Both the position numbers and the translations under genes were made by a program. From an uncultured Paraprevotella sp. (lineage in GTDB: Bacteria; Bacteroidota; Bacteroidia; Bacteroidales; Bacteroidaceae), in NCBI GenBank assembly GCA_900548345.1, contig URKA01000010.1, forward strand, positions 14,023-78,022: DNA of 64,000 nucleotides, written 5' to 3'. A model generated the notes under the pieces. That model was not told where the DNA came from and ran no database searches. It saw only the letters and a program-made list of their open reading frames with translations. This document shows positions 26,231 to 34,443 of this stretch, in pieces. Numbering within the stretch: position 1 is the first letter of the stretch; every line of letters begins with the position of its first letter.

Positions 26231-27595
26231 ATGGCAACGAAACCCGGTATTCCGAAAGGAACACGCGACTTTTCGCCTGTGGAGATGGCGAAACGCAATT
26301 ATATATTCGATACCATCCGTAGCGTGTATGCCCTCTACGGATTCCAGCAGATTGAGACACCGGCCATGGAGAACCTCTCTACGCTGATGGGCAAATATGG
26401 AGAGGAGGGCGACAAACTGCTCTTCAAGATTCTTAATTCCGGTAACTTCCTGTCGGGAGTGGACGCTGAAGAACTGAACGGAGAAAACGTGAACAAGCTG
26501 GCCGCACGGTTGTGCGAGAAAGGATTGCGCTATGACCTGACCGTTCCTTTCGCACGCTATGTCGTGCAGCACCGTGAGGAACTTACCTTGCCTTTCAAAC
26601 GTTATCAGATTCAGCCCGTGTGGCGTGCCGACCGTCCGCAGAAGGGGCGTTACCGCGAGTTCTTCCAGTGTGACGCCGATGTGGTGGGGAGCGATTCGCT
26701 GCTCAATGAGGTGGAACTGATGCAGATAGTGGATACGGTGTTCACGAAGTTCGGTATCCGCGTGTGCATCAAGCTGAACAACCGCAAGATATTGAGCGGA
26801 ATTGCCGAAATCATCGGCGAGGCGGACAAAATCGTAGACATCACCGTGGCCATCGACAAGTTGGATAAAATCGGACTGGACAATGTGAACGCCGAACTGG
26901 CAGCCAACGGCATCAGCGCGGAGGCTATCGAACGCCTGCAGCCCATCATCAACCTGAAGGGAAGCAATGCGGAGAAGTTGGACGTGATGAGGAGTGTGCT
27001 GGCCGACAGCGAGACGGGAATGAAGGGCATCGAAGAGTGTGCCTTTGTGCTCGATACGCTGGCAGCCGTGGGTCTGCACAACGATGTGGAACTGGATTTG
27101 ACCCTTGCGCGCGGTCTGAACTACTATACCGGATGTATTTTTGAAGTGAAGGCCCTCGATGTGGAAATAGGAAGCATCACCGGCGGCGGACGTTACGATA
27201 ACCTGACCGGCATATTCGGCATGCCGGGACTAAGCGGAGTGGGCATCTCTTTCGGTGCCGACAGAATCTTCGACGTGCTGAACCAGTTGAACCTTTATCC
27301 GGTGGAAACCGTGACGGGCACCGAATTGCTGTTCGTGAATTTCGGCGTGAAGGAGGCCGCATATTGCCTGCCGGTCATGGCCGAAGCGCGCAAGGCCGGC
27401 GTGCGTTGCGAAATCTATCCCGATGCGGCGAAGATGAAGAAACAGATGGCTTACGCCAATGCGCGTAACGTTCCCTTTGTGGCCATTGCGGGCGAAACGG
27501 AGATGGCGGAGCACAAGGTAACGCTGAAAAATATGGCCACCGGCGAGCAGAAGCCCGTCACTGCCGCAGAACTGGTAAATATTGTTAAAGGCTAA
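26231..27595 (+). CDS. hisS: Histidyl-tRNA synthetase
   Basis: Class II aminoacyl-tRNA synthetase for histidine, cytoplasmic. Signatures: PKGTRDFSPVEM near the N-terminus, motif 2 region GRYREFFQCDADVVG, the His-specific RGLNYYTGCIFEV and GGGRYDNL, and a C-terminal anticodon-binding domain (YCLPVMAEARKAGVRCEIYPDAAKMKKQMAYANA). 454 residues from the ATG at 26231, which has an AAAGGAG sequence just upstream, unusual in this window. The in-frame ATG seven codons earlier lacks one. Confidence 0.97.
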   Translation: MATKPGIPKGTRDFSPVEMAKRNYIFDTIRSVYALYGFQQIETPAMENLSTLMGKYGEEGDKLLFKILNSGNFLSGVDAEELNGENVNKLAARLCEKGLRYDLTVPFARYVVQHREELTLPFKRYQIQPVWRADRPQKGRYREFFQCDADVVGSDSLLNEVELMQIVDTVFTKFGIRVCIKLNNRKILSGIAEIIGEADKIVDITVAIDKLDKIGLDNVNAELAANGISAEAIERLQPIINLKGSNAEKLDVMRSVLADSETGMKGIEECAFVLDTLAAVGLHNDVELDLTLARGLNYYTGCIFEVKALDVEIGSITGGGRYDNLTGIFGMPGLSGVGISFGADRIFDVLNQLNLYPVETVTGTELLFVNFGVKEAAYCLPVMAEARKAGVRCEIYPDAAKMKKQMAYANARNVPFVAIAGETEMAEHKVTLKNMATGEQKPVTAAELVNIVKG

Positions 27596-27615
27596 TCCCT
27601 TTAGATCAGACATTG

Positions 27616-27661
27616 AAGTCTTTGCCGTAGCTTTAACCAGCGAATGGCAAAGACTTTTTTT
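27616..27661 (+). terminator. hisS terminator, abutting the next start codon
   Basis: AAGTCTTTGCC (27616-27626) pairs with GGCAAAGACTT (27646-27656) and is followed by seven T. The T run ends directly at the ATG of the DUF4251 gene (27662). Confidence 0.85.
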
Positions 27662-28138
27662 ATGATACGTATCAAAATGATTGCTTGGGCGGTGTGCCTG
27701 ATGTCTGTTGCGGTGCAGCCGATCGCGGCCCGCGATGAGGCCGTTTTCGACCCTGCGGACTTCTGTCTGAATGTGTCGCAGATGCTTCCCGCATCTTATC
27801 CTTCCCGTGCGTTGTCGTACGGTTACTCCGTGGCGGTGCGGAACGATTCCGCGTTTGTGCATCTGCCTTATATGGGCCGTGTTTACCGTCCCATGTGGAA
27901 TGACGAGGGGCTGAACTTCGGTCTTCCGGTAGAAGGATTCAAGGTGAAGGACATGCGCAAGGGCGCCCGAAGGGTTGAGTTTACCGTCAGACACCAGTCC
28001 GTGCGATACGATTTCAGCCTGACGGTATATCCCAACGGGCATGCGGACATTTATTTGCGGCCCGACAATGCGCAGAGCATTTCGTATCTGGCCGATGTGG
28101 ACGAAGAAGATGAAAAGAAGGCCGATGATGGACAATGA
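27662..28138 (+). CDS. DUF4251 exported protein
   Basis: About 158 residues with a signal peptide (MIAWAVCLMSVAVQPIAA). The body matches the DUF4251 family of Bacteroidota: FDPADFCLNVSQMLPASYPSRALSYGYSVAVRNDSAFVHLPYMGRVYRP, then LNFGLPVEGFKVKDM. Function of the family is not known. Start uncertain: ATG at 27662 follows the hisS terminator T run directly; ATG 27677 is an alternative, and the ATG at 27644 lies inside the terminator stem. No separate promoter is visible, so it may depend on read-through from hisS or on an overlooked promoter. It overlaps the AlkD-like gene downstream by about 14 nt. Confidence 0.78.
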   Translation: MIRIKMIAWAVCLMSVAVQPIAARDEAVFDPADFCLNVSQMLPASYPSRALSYGYSVAVRNDSAFVHLPYMGRVYRPMWNDEGLNFGLPVEGFKVKDMRKGARRVEFTVRHQSVRYDFSLTVYPNGHADIYLRPDNAQSISYLADVDEEDEKKADDGQ

Positions 28139-28811
28139 AGAGATAAAAGCATTCCTGCAAGCGCATGCCGACGCGAAGTATGCGGCATTCAACGGGAAAC
28201 TGATACCGGGGGCGAAACCCATGGCCGGAGTACGCATTCCCGTGTTGAGGGCTTTGGCCAAGGATTTGGCCAAGGCGGACTGGCGCGGCTGGCTGGACCA
28301 TGCTGCCGACGACACTTTTGAGGAAGTCATGTTGCAGGGATTGGTGACAGGTGCGGCCAAGATGCCTTTTGCGGAACAGCTGGAGCGCATGGCGGCCTAT
28401 GCCGGTAAGATTTCCGATTGGGCTTTGTGCGACTGTCCTTGCACAAGTTTCAAGTTCGTGCGGCGTCACCGTGAAGAAGTCTGGACATTCCTGCAACCCT
28501 ATCTGCACTCCGGTGAGGAATTTCCACAGCGCTTTGCCGTAGTCATGCTTCTGGCCCACTTTGTGACGGACGATTTCATCGGCCGCGTGCTGGAGGCCTG
28601 CGCCGGTCTGCGCCCCGCAGGCTATTATGACATGATGGGAGTGGCCTGGGCCGTATCCGTGTGCTACGTGAAATATCCGGAACACACCCTGCCGTTGCTG
28701 GAAAGCGGCCGGCTGGACCCTGAAACGCAGAACCGTGCCATCGGAAAGATTCTCGATTCATTCAGGGTGAATGACGCGGACAAACGCCGTGCGCGTGCCT
28801 TGAGGAGATGA
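28125..28811 (+). CDS. DNA alkylation repair enzyme, AlkD family
   Basis: About 228 residues, standard AlkD size. HEAT-like DNA glycosylase family that removes cationic alkyl bases without base flipping into a pocket. Family pattern: KYAAFNGKLIPG, MAGVRIPVLRALAKDLAK, FEEVMLQGLVTG, KISDWALCDCPCTSFK, and the long helical C-terminus. Start at one of two tandem ATGs (MMDNEEIKAFL), overlapping the end of the DUF4251 gene, which implies coupled translation. The other AlkD-like gene (2.46 kb) is shorter and more divergent. Confidence 0.88.
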   Translation: MMDNEEIKAFLQAHADAKYAAFNGKLIPGAKPMAGVRIPVLRALAKDLAKADWRGWLDHAADDTFEEVMLQGLVTGAAKMPFAEQLERMAAYAGKISDWALCDCPCTSFKFVRRHREEVWTFLQPYLHSGEEFPQRFAVVMLLAHFVTDDFIGRVLEACAGLRPAGYYDMMGVAWAVSVCYVKYPEHTLPLLESGRLDPETQNRAIGKILDSFRVNDADKRRARALRR

Positions 28812-28829
28812 GATGCGCCGGGTGCCGGC

Positions 28830-29714
28830 CTATTTCCCCGGCAGGTGCGGGAATTTTCGTCGGCGTTTGTTGCTGCGTATTCTCCGCCATGTGTCCTGAA
28901 AGAGAAACAAGACCCAGAACATGCAGAAGAAGCATACGCCCTCGATGGCATTCTCAGGACCTAACGGTGCGAACGGGATGGCACAGAACGAGAACAGCAG
29001 ACAATAGCTCAACAGCTGATGTTTGTGGAAGATGCGCATCAGGGCCTTTCTCCTTTTGCGCGAGATGAAATAATAAATGGTCAGCAGGATGGCCAGCAGG
29101 AACACCTTGTTCTCCCATAACTGTACAAAGCCGTCGGCCGTCTGGTTGGACAGCACGTTGAGGTCGCTCCACGACGAGGGGTTCCAGTAGGTGGACTGAA
29201 GGATGGAAAGGGTGGTGCCGATGCAAAAACCGATGACCATAGGCCAGCAGGCCAGTTTGAACAGCCGGTCGCGTTGCAGGTAAGACAGGAGAAGAAAACT
29301 GGCACACAGGGGGATGGTGATGCTGTCGTGCGTATAGCTGCAGAAGATGCCCATCAGCAGCATCAGGAAATAGCCGTACTTGAAATTCTTGTTGGCAATG
29401 CGCGTGTATTGGGAAATGAAGAACGGCACGATGCAGATGGAGCACAATTCGAGGATGGCCGTCTCGTCCCTGTTGAAGAAATAGTGCGCACCGGGGCAGA
29501 ACAGGATGATGAAGGTGGCCGTGCAAAGGATGCCCGAAACGTTTCTGGTGGTATGGGCGATGTGTCCCGTAAGATAGACCAGCAGGGTGAAGAGCAATGC
29601 CGTGGCCGGATTGATGAATTCCGGCTGCCAGATGTAGCCTCCCCGTTTCGGAAGCAGGGACAAGGCGGCAAGCATGATGAGAAAGACGGCTGTATATGTG
29701 GTTTTATGTTTCAT
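28830..29714 (-). CDS. Polytopic inner-membrane protein of unknown function
   Basis: 294 residues with about eight hydrophobic segments (AVFLIMLAALSLL, ALLFTLLVYLTGHI, GILCTATFIILFCPGAHYFF, ICIVPFFISQYT, YFLMLLMGIFCSYT, ITIPLCASFLLLSYL, VFLLAILLTIYYFI, CFFCMFWVLFLF) and a basic C-terminus (RRIRSNKRRRKFPHL). It recalls DUF6056-type and glycosyltransferase-like membrane proteins, but no catalytic motif is visible. Convergent with the AlkD-like gene (18 bp apart) and divergent from groES across a 358-bp gap that contains a repeat cluster. Function not assigned. Confidence 0.7.
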   Translation of the reverse strand: MKHKTTYTAVFLIMLAALSLLPKRGGYIWQPEFINPATALLFTLLVYLTGHIAHTTRNVSGILCTATFIILFCPGAHYFFNRDETAILELCSICIVPFFISQYTRIANKNFKYGYFLMLLMGIFCSYTHDSITIPLCASFLLLSYLQRDRLFKLACWPMVIGFCIGTTLSILQSTYWNPSSWSDLNVLSNQTADGFVQLWENKVFLLAILLTIYYFISRKRRKALMRIFHKHQLLSYCLLFSFCAIPFAPLGPENAIEGVCFFCMFWVLFLFQDTWRRIRSNKRRRKFPHLPGK

Positions 29715-29805
29715 GTATGATCATAGCGATATACAAAAGTACACATTTATTTTTTAATTCCCGCTTTTTGGGGGCATCCGGAATGAAAAAGTATGACGAT
29801 TTTTC

Positions 29806-29915
29806 CCGGCCTGTCCGCATGGAAAAGTATACAGGTCGGCGTTCCAATGCACACAGGTGTGCATTCCGTCGGTCACAGGTGTGCGTTTCATTGGTCACAG
29901 GTGTCCATTTTGGGG
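29806..29915. repeat. 22-bp-register CACAGGTG repeat cluster, locus 2
   Basis: Exact CACAGGTG cores start at 29852, 29874 and 29896, with a variant TACAGGTC at 29830 and a weaker CCTGTC at 29810, all on one 22-bp grid. The bases after the core are also shared: GGCGTTCC, TGCATTCC, TGCGTTTC, TCCATTTT. The last unit (TCACAGGTGTCCATTT) is the same as the last unit of locus 4, 21 kb away. The cluster lies in the divergent gap upstream of groES. The rest of that gap (29715-29805 and 29916-30072) shows only an AT-rich groES leader and no clear promoter box. Confidence 0.8.
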
Positions 29916-30072
29916 TGTGCGGGTCTGCCATACTGTCAGGGCCTGTTGCCGTGCTCCATCAAGCCTACAAAGAAAAAACTGCCAACCTGTCATGCCATGC
30001 ACGTTTGGCATGGTTTTCGTTCTACACAATCAATAGAAAACAAAATATTGACAACTATAAAAATTATACATT

Positions 30073-30345
30073 ATGAGCATTAAACCATTAGCAGACCGCG
30101 TGCTGATTGAACCGGCTCCGGCTGAGACAAAGACCATCGGCGGTATCATCATTCCTGATACGGCAAAGGAAAAACCCTTGCAGGGCACAGTAGTAGCCGT
30201 AGGTAACGGTACGAAAGACGAAGAAATGATACTGAAAACGGGCGATACCGTGCTGTATGGAAAGTATGCAGGTACGGAAATCGAATTCGAAGGAAACAAA
30301 TATCTCATTATGCGCCAAAGCGACGTGGTGGCAGTCATTGCCTGA
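30073..30345 (+). CDS. groES: GroES co-chaperonin
   Basis: 90-residue lid of the GroEL chaperonin. Family sequence from the first residues: IKPLADRVLIEPAPAETKTIGGIIIPD, the mobile loop, then GTVVAVGNGTKDEEMILKTGDTVLYGKYAGTEIEFEG. Fifty-one nt upstream of groEL in the usual order. AU-rich leader, no CIRCE-type inverted repeat seen. Confidence 0.98.
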   Translation: MSIKPLADRVLIEPAPAETKTIGGIIIPDTAKEKPLQGTVVAVGNGTKDEEMILKTGDTVLYGKYAGTEIEFEGNKYLIMRQSDVVAVIA

Positions 30346-30396
30346 CGCGCGCGTACATTATATATAATATAAGAGCAAATTAAAAAGACAGAAATC

Positions 30397-32034
30397 ATGG
30401 CAAAAGAAATCAAATTCAATATAGAGGCCCGTGAACAGATGAAACAGGGCGTGGACCAGTTGGCTAATGCTGTAAAAGTTACGTTGGGCCCGAAAGGCCG
30501 TAACGTGATCATCGAGAAGAAGTTCGGCGCACCCCAAATCACGAAGGACGGTGTGAGCGTGGCGAAGGAAATCGAGCTGGCCGATGCTTTCGAGAATGCC
30601 GGAGCGCAACTCGTAAAGAGCGTGGCAAGCAAGACCGGTGATGACGCGGGCGACGGAACAACGACTGCCACCGTCTTGGCACAGAGCATTGTAAGCGTGG
30701 GACTGAAGAATGTGGCTGCCGGTGCCAATCCCATGGATTTGAAACGCGGTATCGACAAGGCTGTGGCCAAAGTGGTAGAGCAAATCAAAGGCATGGCAGA
30801 ACAGGTTGGTGACGACTACAGCAAGATAGAGCAGGTGGCTACGGTAAGTGCCAACAACGACCCTGAAATCGGTAAGCTCCTGGCCGAGGCCATGCAGAAA
30901 GTCAGCAAGGACGGTGTCATCACCATCGAGGAGGCCAAAGGGCGCGACACCACTATCGGCGTGGTTGAGGGTATGCAGTTCGACCGCGGCTATCTGTCGG
31001 CCTATTTCGTGACGGATACCGAAAAGATGGAATGCGTGATGGAGAACCCTTATATCCTCATTTACGACAAGAAGATTTCCAACCTCAAAGACTTCCTTCC
31101 TATTCTGGAACCGGCAGTACAGAGCGGACGTCCCCTGTTGGTGATTGCCGAAGATGTCGACAGCGAGGCACTGACCACATTGGTAGTGAACCGTTTGCGC
31201 AGCCAGCTGAAGATTTGTGCCGTAAAGGCTCCGGGCTTCGGCGACCGTCGCAAGGCTATGCTCGAAGACATTGCCGTGCTGACCGGCGGTGTGGTCATCA
31301 GCGAAGAGAAAGGTTTGAAACTGGAGCAGGCCACCATCGAGATGTTAGGCTCATGCGACAAGGTTACCGTATCCAAGGATAACACTACCATCGTCAACGG
31401 CCGTGGCCAAAGCGAACTTATCAAGGACCGCGTGAACCAGATTAAGAATGAAATCGCCAACTCCACGAGCGATTACGACAAGGAAAAGCTGCAGGAGCGT
31501 CTGGCCAAACTGAGCGGCGGCGTGGCAGTGCTTTACGTCGGTGCGCCCAGCGAGGTGGAGATGAAAGAGAAGAAAGACCGTGTGGACGATGCCTTGTGCG
31601 CCACCCGTGCGGCTATCGAAGAGGGTATCATCCCCGGCGGCGGTGTAGCCTACATCCGTGCCATCTCGGCATTGGAAGGCCTGAAGGGTGCGAACGCCGA
31701 TGAAACAACCGGTATCAACATCGTGAAGCGTGCCATCGAGGAACCGCTCCGCCAGATTGTGGAGAACGCAGGCCTGGAAGGTTCCGTTGTGGTTGAGAAA
31801 GTGCGTCAGGGAGAAGGTGACTTCGGCTACAATGCCCGCGAAGACAAATACGAGAACCTGAAGGCAAGCGGTATCATCGACCCTGCCAAGGTAACCCGCG
31901 TGGCATTGGAGAATGCCGCTTCCATCGCCGGCATGTTCCTCACCACCGAGTGTGTCATCTGTGACAAGAAGGAAGACAAACCCGAAATGCCGATGGGTGC
32001 TCCCGGAATGGGTGGCATGGGCGGCATGATGTAA
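30397..32034 (+). CDS. groEL: GroEL chaperonin
   Basis: 60-kDa ring chaperonin that folds cytoplasmic proteins with ATP and GroES. 545 residues. The ATP site GDGTTTATVLAQS and hinge regions are intact, and the tail ends in the GGM repeat (GAPGMGGMGGMM). Followed by a stable terminator. Confidence 0.98.
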   Translation: MAKEIKFNIEAREQMKQGVDQLANAVKVTLGPKGRNVIIEKKFGAPQITKDGVSVAKEIELADAFENAGAQLVKSVASKTGDDAGDGTTTATVLAQSIVSVGLKNVAAGANPMDLKRGIDKAVAKVVEQIKGMAEQVGDDYSKIEQVATVSANNDPEIGKLLAEAMQKVSKDGVITIEEAKGRDTTIGVVEGMQFDRGYLSAYFVTDTEKMECVMENPYILIYDKKISNLKDFLPILEPAVQSGRPLLVIAEDVDSEALTTLVVNRLRSQLKICAVKAPGFGDRRKAMLEDIAVLTGGVVISEEKGLKLEQATIEMLGSCDKVTVSKDNTTIVNGRGQSELIKDRVNQIKNEIANSTSDYDKEKLQERLAKLSGGVAVLYVGAPSEVEMKEKKDRVDDALCATRAAIEEGIIPGGGVAYIRAISALEGLKGANADETTGINIVKRAIEEPLRQIVENAGLEGSVVVEKVRQGEGDFGYNAREDKYENLKASGIIDPAKVTRVALENAASIAGMFLTTECVICDKKEDKPEMPMGAPGMGGMGGMM

Positions 32035-32061
32035 ACCGCAATCCGATTCATTCAGATAACT

Positions 32062-32106
32062 ATCGCCAAGACAGGACAACGGCTCCGGTCTTGGCGATTT
32101 CTTTGT
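32062..32106 (+). terminator. groEL terminator
   Basis: ATCGCCAAGAC (32062-32072) pairs with GTCTTGGCGAT (32088-32098), then TTTCTTTGT. Confidence 0.8.
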
Positions 32107-32194
32107 ATGCCGTATATCGCATCCGTGGAAAACGTTATTCAAAGCTACGTTCTCCATGTTTCAACATTCTCATAAGAAAGTATTCCGTTTCCTT

Positions 32195-32225
32195 GCCCGT
32201 TGGGGAATTAATAGCTATTTTTGCC
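32195..32225 (+). promoter_or_regulatory. Promoter of the GH43 gene
   Basis: -33 TTGC (32195-32198), 19-bp spacer, -7 TATTTTTG (32218-32225), 33 bp before the ATG. Confidence 0.6.
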
Positions 32226-32258
32226 GCTAATTCTTCGGACGTTATTGAATGAAAACGT

Positions 32259-33404
32259 ATGAACAGAAAGATTTTGATACAGTGGATAGGATGGATGCTG
32301 CTGTCTCTTGTCGCATCGGCACAGCCTGACGTGTCGCTCCTTAACGGCGAGGCATGGCCCGACCACAAGGGCGAACATGTCAATGCACACGGCGGATGCG
32401 TCATTCGGCACGAAGGCATGTATTATTGGTACGGAGAGAACCGGCCGGCACGCGGCTTTACCACCGAGACCGGCGTGGAGGTCTATTCGTCGGCCGACCT
32501 TGTGCACTGGACCGACTGCGGCGTGGCGCTGGCGGTAAGCGACGAGCCGGGCAGTGCCACGGAGCGCGGATGTATCATGGAACGTCCCAAGGTGGTTTAC
32601 AACAAGAACACCGGAAAGTTTGTCATGCTGTTCCATCTGGAGTTGAAAGGACAGGGATATGCCGCCGCCCAGGTAGGTTTTGCCGAGAGCGACACGCCGA
32701 CAGGACCTTTCCGTTTTGTGCGTGCGTTGCGCCCGAATGCCGGCGTGTGGCCCTCGGACTTCTCGCGGAAGGACATCCGTCGGGCAAGGAGGCTGAAAGA
32801 AAGCGACTACAAGGAATGGTGGACGCCTGCGTGGCACGATGCGATGCGACAGGGCCTGCTGCTGGCGCGCGACCTGTCGGGCGGACAGATGAGCCGCGAC
32901 ATGACCGTCTTTGCCGATGATGACGGCACGGCCTACCATATTTATTCTTCGGAAGAGAACCTGACATTGCATATCGCCGAACTGACCGACGATTACATGG
33001 ACTATACGGGACGCTACATCCGCGTGGCGCCCGCCGGACACAACGAAGCTCCCACCATCTTCAAACGCAACGGAGTGTATTGGATGATTACGAGCGGGTG
33101 CACGGGATGGGAACCCAATGAGGCCCGTATGTTCCGTGCCGGTTCCATCTGGGGACCATGGACACAATGTCCTTCTCCTTTCGAGGGGGAGGGTGCCCAT
33201 AAGACATTCCATAGCCAAGGCACGTATATATTCAAGGTGGAGGATAAGGAGGACGGCTTCGTGTTCATGGCCGACCGTTGGAACCCGCGTTGCCTGAAAG
33301 AGTCGCGCTACCTGTGGCTGCCCGTCGGTTTCCGGGAAGACGGAACGCCGGTGATACGTTGGGTGGAAGAATGGCCTGCATGGGCGGAAGATGGCAAGCG
33401 GTAA
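32259..33404 (+). CDS. Glycoside hydrolase family 43, exo-galactanase-like subfamily
   Basis: 381 residues, signal peptide (WMLLSLVASAQ), then a single five-bladed propeller. N-terminal segment VNAHGGCVIRHEGMYYWYGENRP and later SRDMTVFADDDGTAYHIYSSEENLTLHIAELTDDY and HNEAPTIFKRNGVYWMITSGCTGWEPNEARM are typical of the GH43 group around subfamilies 24 and 34, which act on galactose-containing side chains. In that group the usual Asp base in blade 1 is replaced by this HGG segment; the acid is probably Glu in HNEAP. Substrate is not provable from sequence. Next gene starts 30 nt later; likely an operon with the lipoprotein. Confidence 0.8.
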   Translation: MNRKILIQWIGWMLLSLVASAQPDVSLLNGEAWPDHKGEHVNAHGGCVIRHEGMYYWYGENRPARGFTTETGVEVYSSADLVHWTDCGVALAVSDEPGSATERGCIMERPKVVYNKNTGKFVMLFHLELKGQGYAAAQVGFAESDTPTGPFRFVRALRPNAGVWPSDFSRKDIRRARRLKESDYKEWWTPAWHDAMRQGLLLARDLSGGQMSRDMTVFADDDGTAYHIYSSEENLTLHIAELTDDYMDYTGRYIRVAPAGHNEAPTIFKRNGVYWMITSGCTGWEPNEARMFRAGSIWGPWTQCPSPFEGEGAHKTFHSQGTYIFKVEDKEDGFVFMADRWNPRCLKESRYLWLPVGFREDGTPVIRWVEEWPAWAEDGKR

Positions 33405-33434
33405 CCGTATAAACAAAGAAACAATAGGATAGGG

Positions 33435-34304
33435 ATGAGAACGTGGATTGTATGTCTGTTGGCGTGCGGCATGCTGGCCGCCTGTTTTCAGAAGACGGAG
33501 CAAGGAACATCGGCTCCGGAGGCGGCGCAACCGGATTACGGGATGCTCCGGCCTGCCGATGAGGAACAGGATGGTGGGCTGCATGCGGCATCGGCCGAGG
33601 ACGCGGCGGAGGCCGATACCGTGGACCATTTGCATTCTTCAATCGTGCGTCATGCCGTGTCCGACGAAACGGGAAACACAGACTCGGTGTGGCATTATCC
33701 ACTCGGCCGGAAAATCGAGGTGGGGCGGCATCTTGGCCGCAGGATATACCTCGAATTGGGGGAATTCTATGATGATTTGGTATATAACGGGGCGAAGATA
33801 TACTGGGGCGACTCCTTGATTTATGTGACCGACCTGGAAGTGGTGAACGATTGGCAGACCTGTCGTACACAGCATGTGGAAGGCTCGGATGTCACTTACG
33901 TGCTCCTGCTTATCGACGACCGGCCCCAACTGCCGTTCTGGCACATCGTATGCATGAACGGCACGGACATCCGTCTGGCCGATTATGTGCTGGCTGGGAA
34001 CGACTATGAGGAAGGCGCGCGTTATTTTCATAAAAGTGTGTTGTTCAGAGACCTTGACGGAGATGGGTTCGTCGAAGTGGGCGGAAAACTGCTTGCCGAA
34101 CATTGGGCCGACTCTATGACCTACCAGCCTTGTTACATCTACAAGCTCGACAATGATTTGTCTTTCGACGAGGCCTTATCGGAGAGCGAGACGCGAAAAG
34201 CCCACCATGGCACGTTCTTAGGGTTTGAGAACGGGCTGCATATTGAGAATCCGAACGTGGGACACCACGAGAAAGACATGGAGGAGGCCGACGGTGGCCG
34301 GTAG
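33435..34304 (+). CDS. Lipoprotein with Ca-binding-like DxDxDG loop, unknown function
   Basis: 289 residues, lipobox LAAC with Cys17, then a low-complexity acidic linker (to about residue 70) and a beta-rich domain. At residues 206-214 DLDGDGFVE fits the D-x-D-x-D-G calcium loop of FG-GAP/VCBS and EF-hand-like repeats; the following GGKLLAEH is also typical. It sits 30 nt after the GH43 gene and ends convergent with a second GH43 gene. No homology is recognised. Probably surface-exposed or periplasmic; possibly a binding component of the glycan-degrading set. Confidence 0.65.
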   Translation: MRTWIVCLLACGMLAACFQKTEQGTSAPEAAQPDYGMLRPADEEQDGGLHAASAEDAAEADTVDHLHSSIVRHAVSDETGNTDSVWHYPLGRKIEVGRHLGRRIYLELGEFYDDLVYNGAKIYWGDSLIYVTDLEVVNDWQTCRTQHVEGSDVTYVLLLIDDRPQLPFWHIVCMNGTDIRLADYVLAGNDYEEGARYFHKSVLFRDLDGDGFVEVGGKLLAEHWADSMTYQPCYIYKLDNDLSFDEALSESETRKAHHGTFLGFENGLHIENPNVGHHEKDMEEADGGR

Positions 34305-34377
34305 TCTTCCGCATGGGGAGAAACCTGTATGCCGTAACAGCCTTTTGAGGTCGCCGAGTCACCGGCCACTTGGCAAT

Positions 34378-34427
34378 AAAAAGCGCACCTGTGTATCGCA
34401 AAAGGTACACAGGTGCGTTTTCCGTTT
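34378..34427. terminator. Bidirectional terminator built from a CACAGGTG pair (repeat locus 3)
   Basis: CGCACCTGTGTA (34384-34395) and TACACAGGTGCG (34406-34417) form a perfect 12-bp stem with a 10-nt loop, flanked by five A on the left and TTTT on the right. The two 8-bp cores start at 34386 and 34408, exactly 22 bp apart, on the same grid spacing as the other three repeat loci. It separates the convergent lipoprotein and GH43 genes. Confidence 0.75.
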
Positions 34428-34443
34428 TTTTCCCCCGATTGAC

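Noticed and set aside
27644..27661. ATG 27644 as DUF4251 start
   Set aside because: Lies inside the hisS terminator stem, and the extra residues MAKTFF do not fit before the signal peptide.
30048..30071. TTGACA upstream of groES as a sigma-70 -35 box
   Set aside because: Only 19 bp before the start codon, and the window's promoters follow the Bacteroidota TTTG/TAnnTTTG type, not TTGACA/TATAAT.
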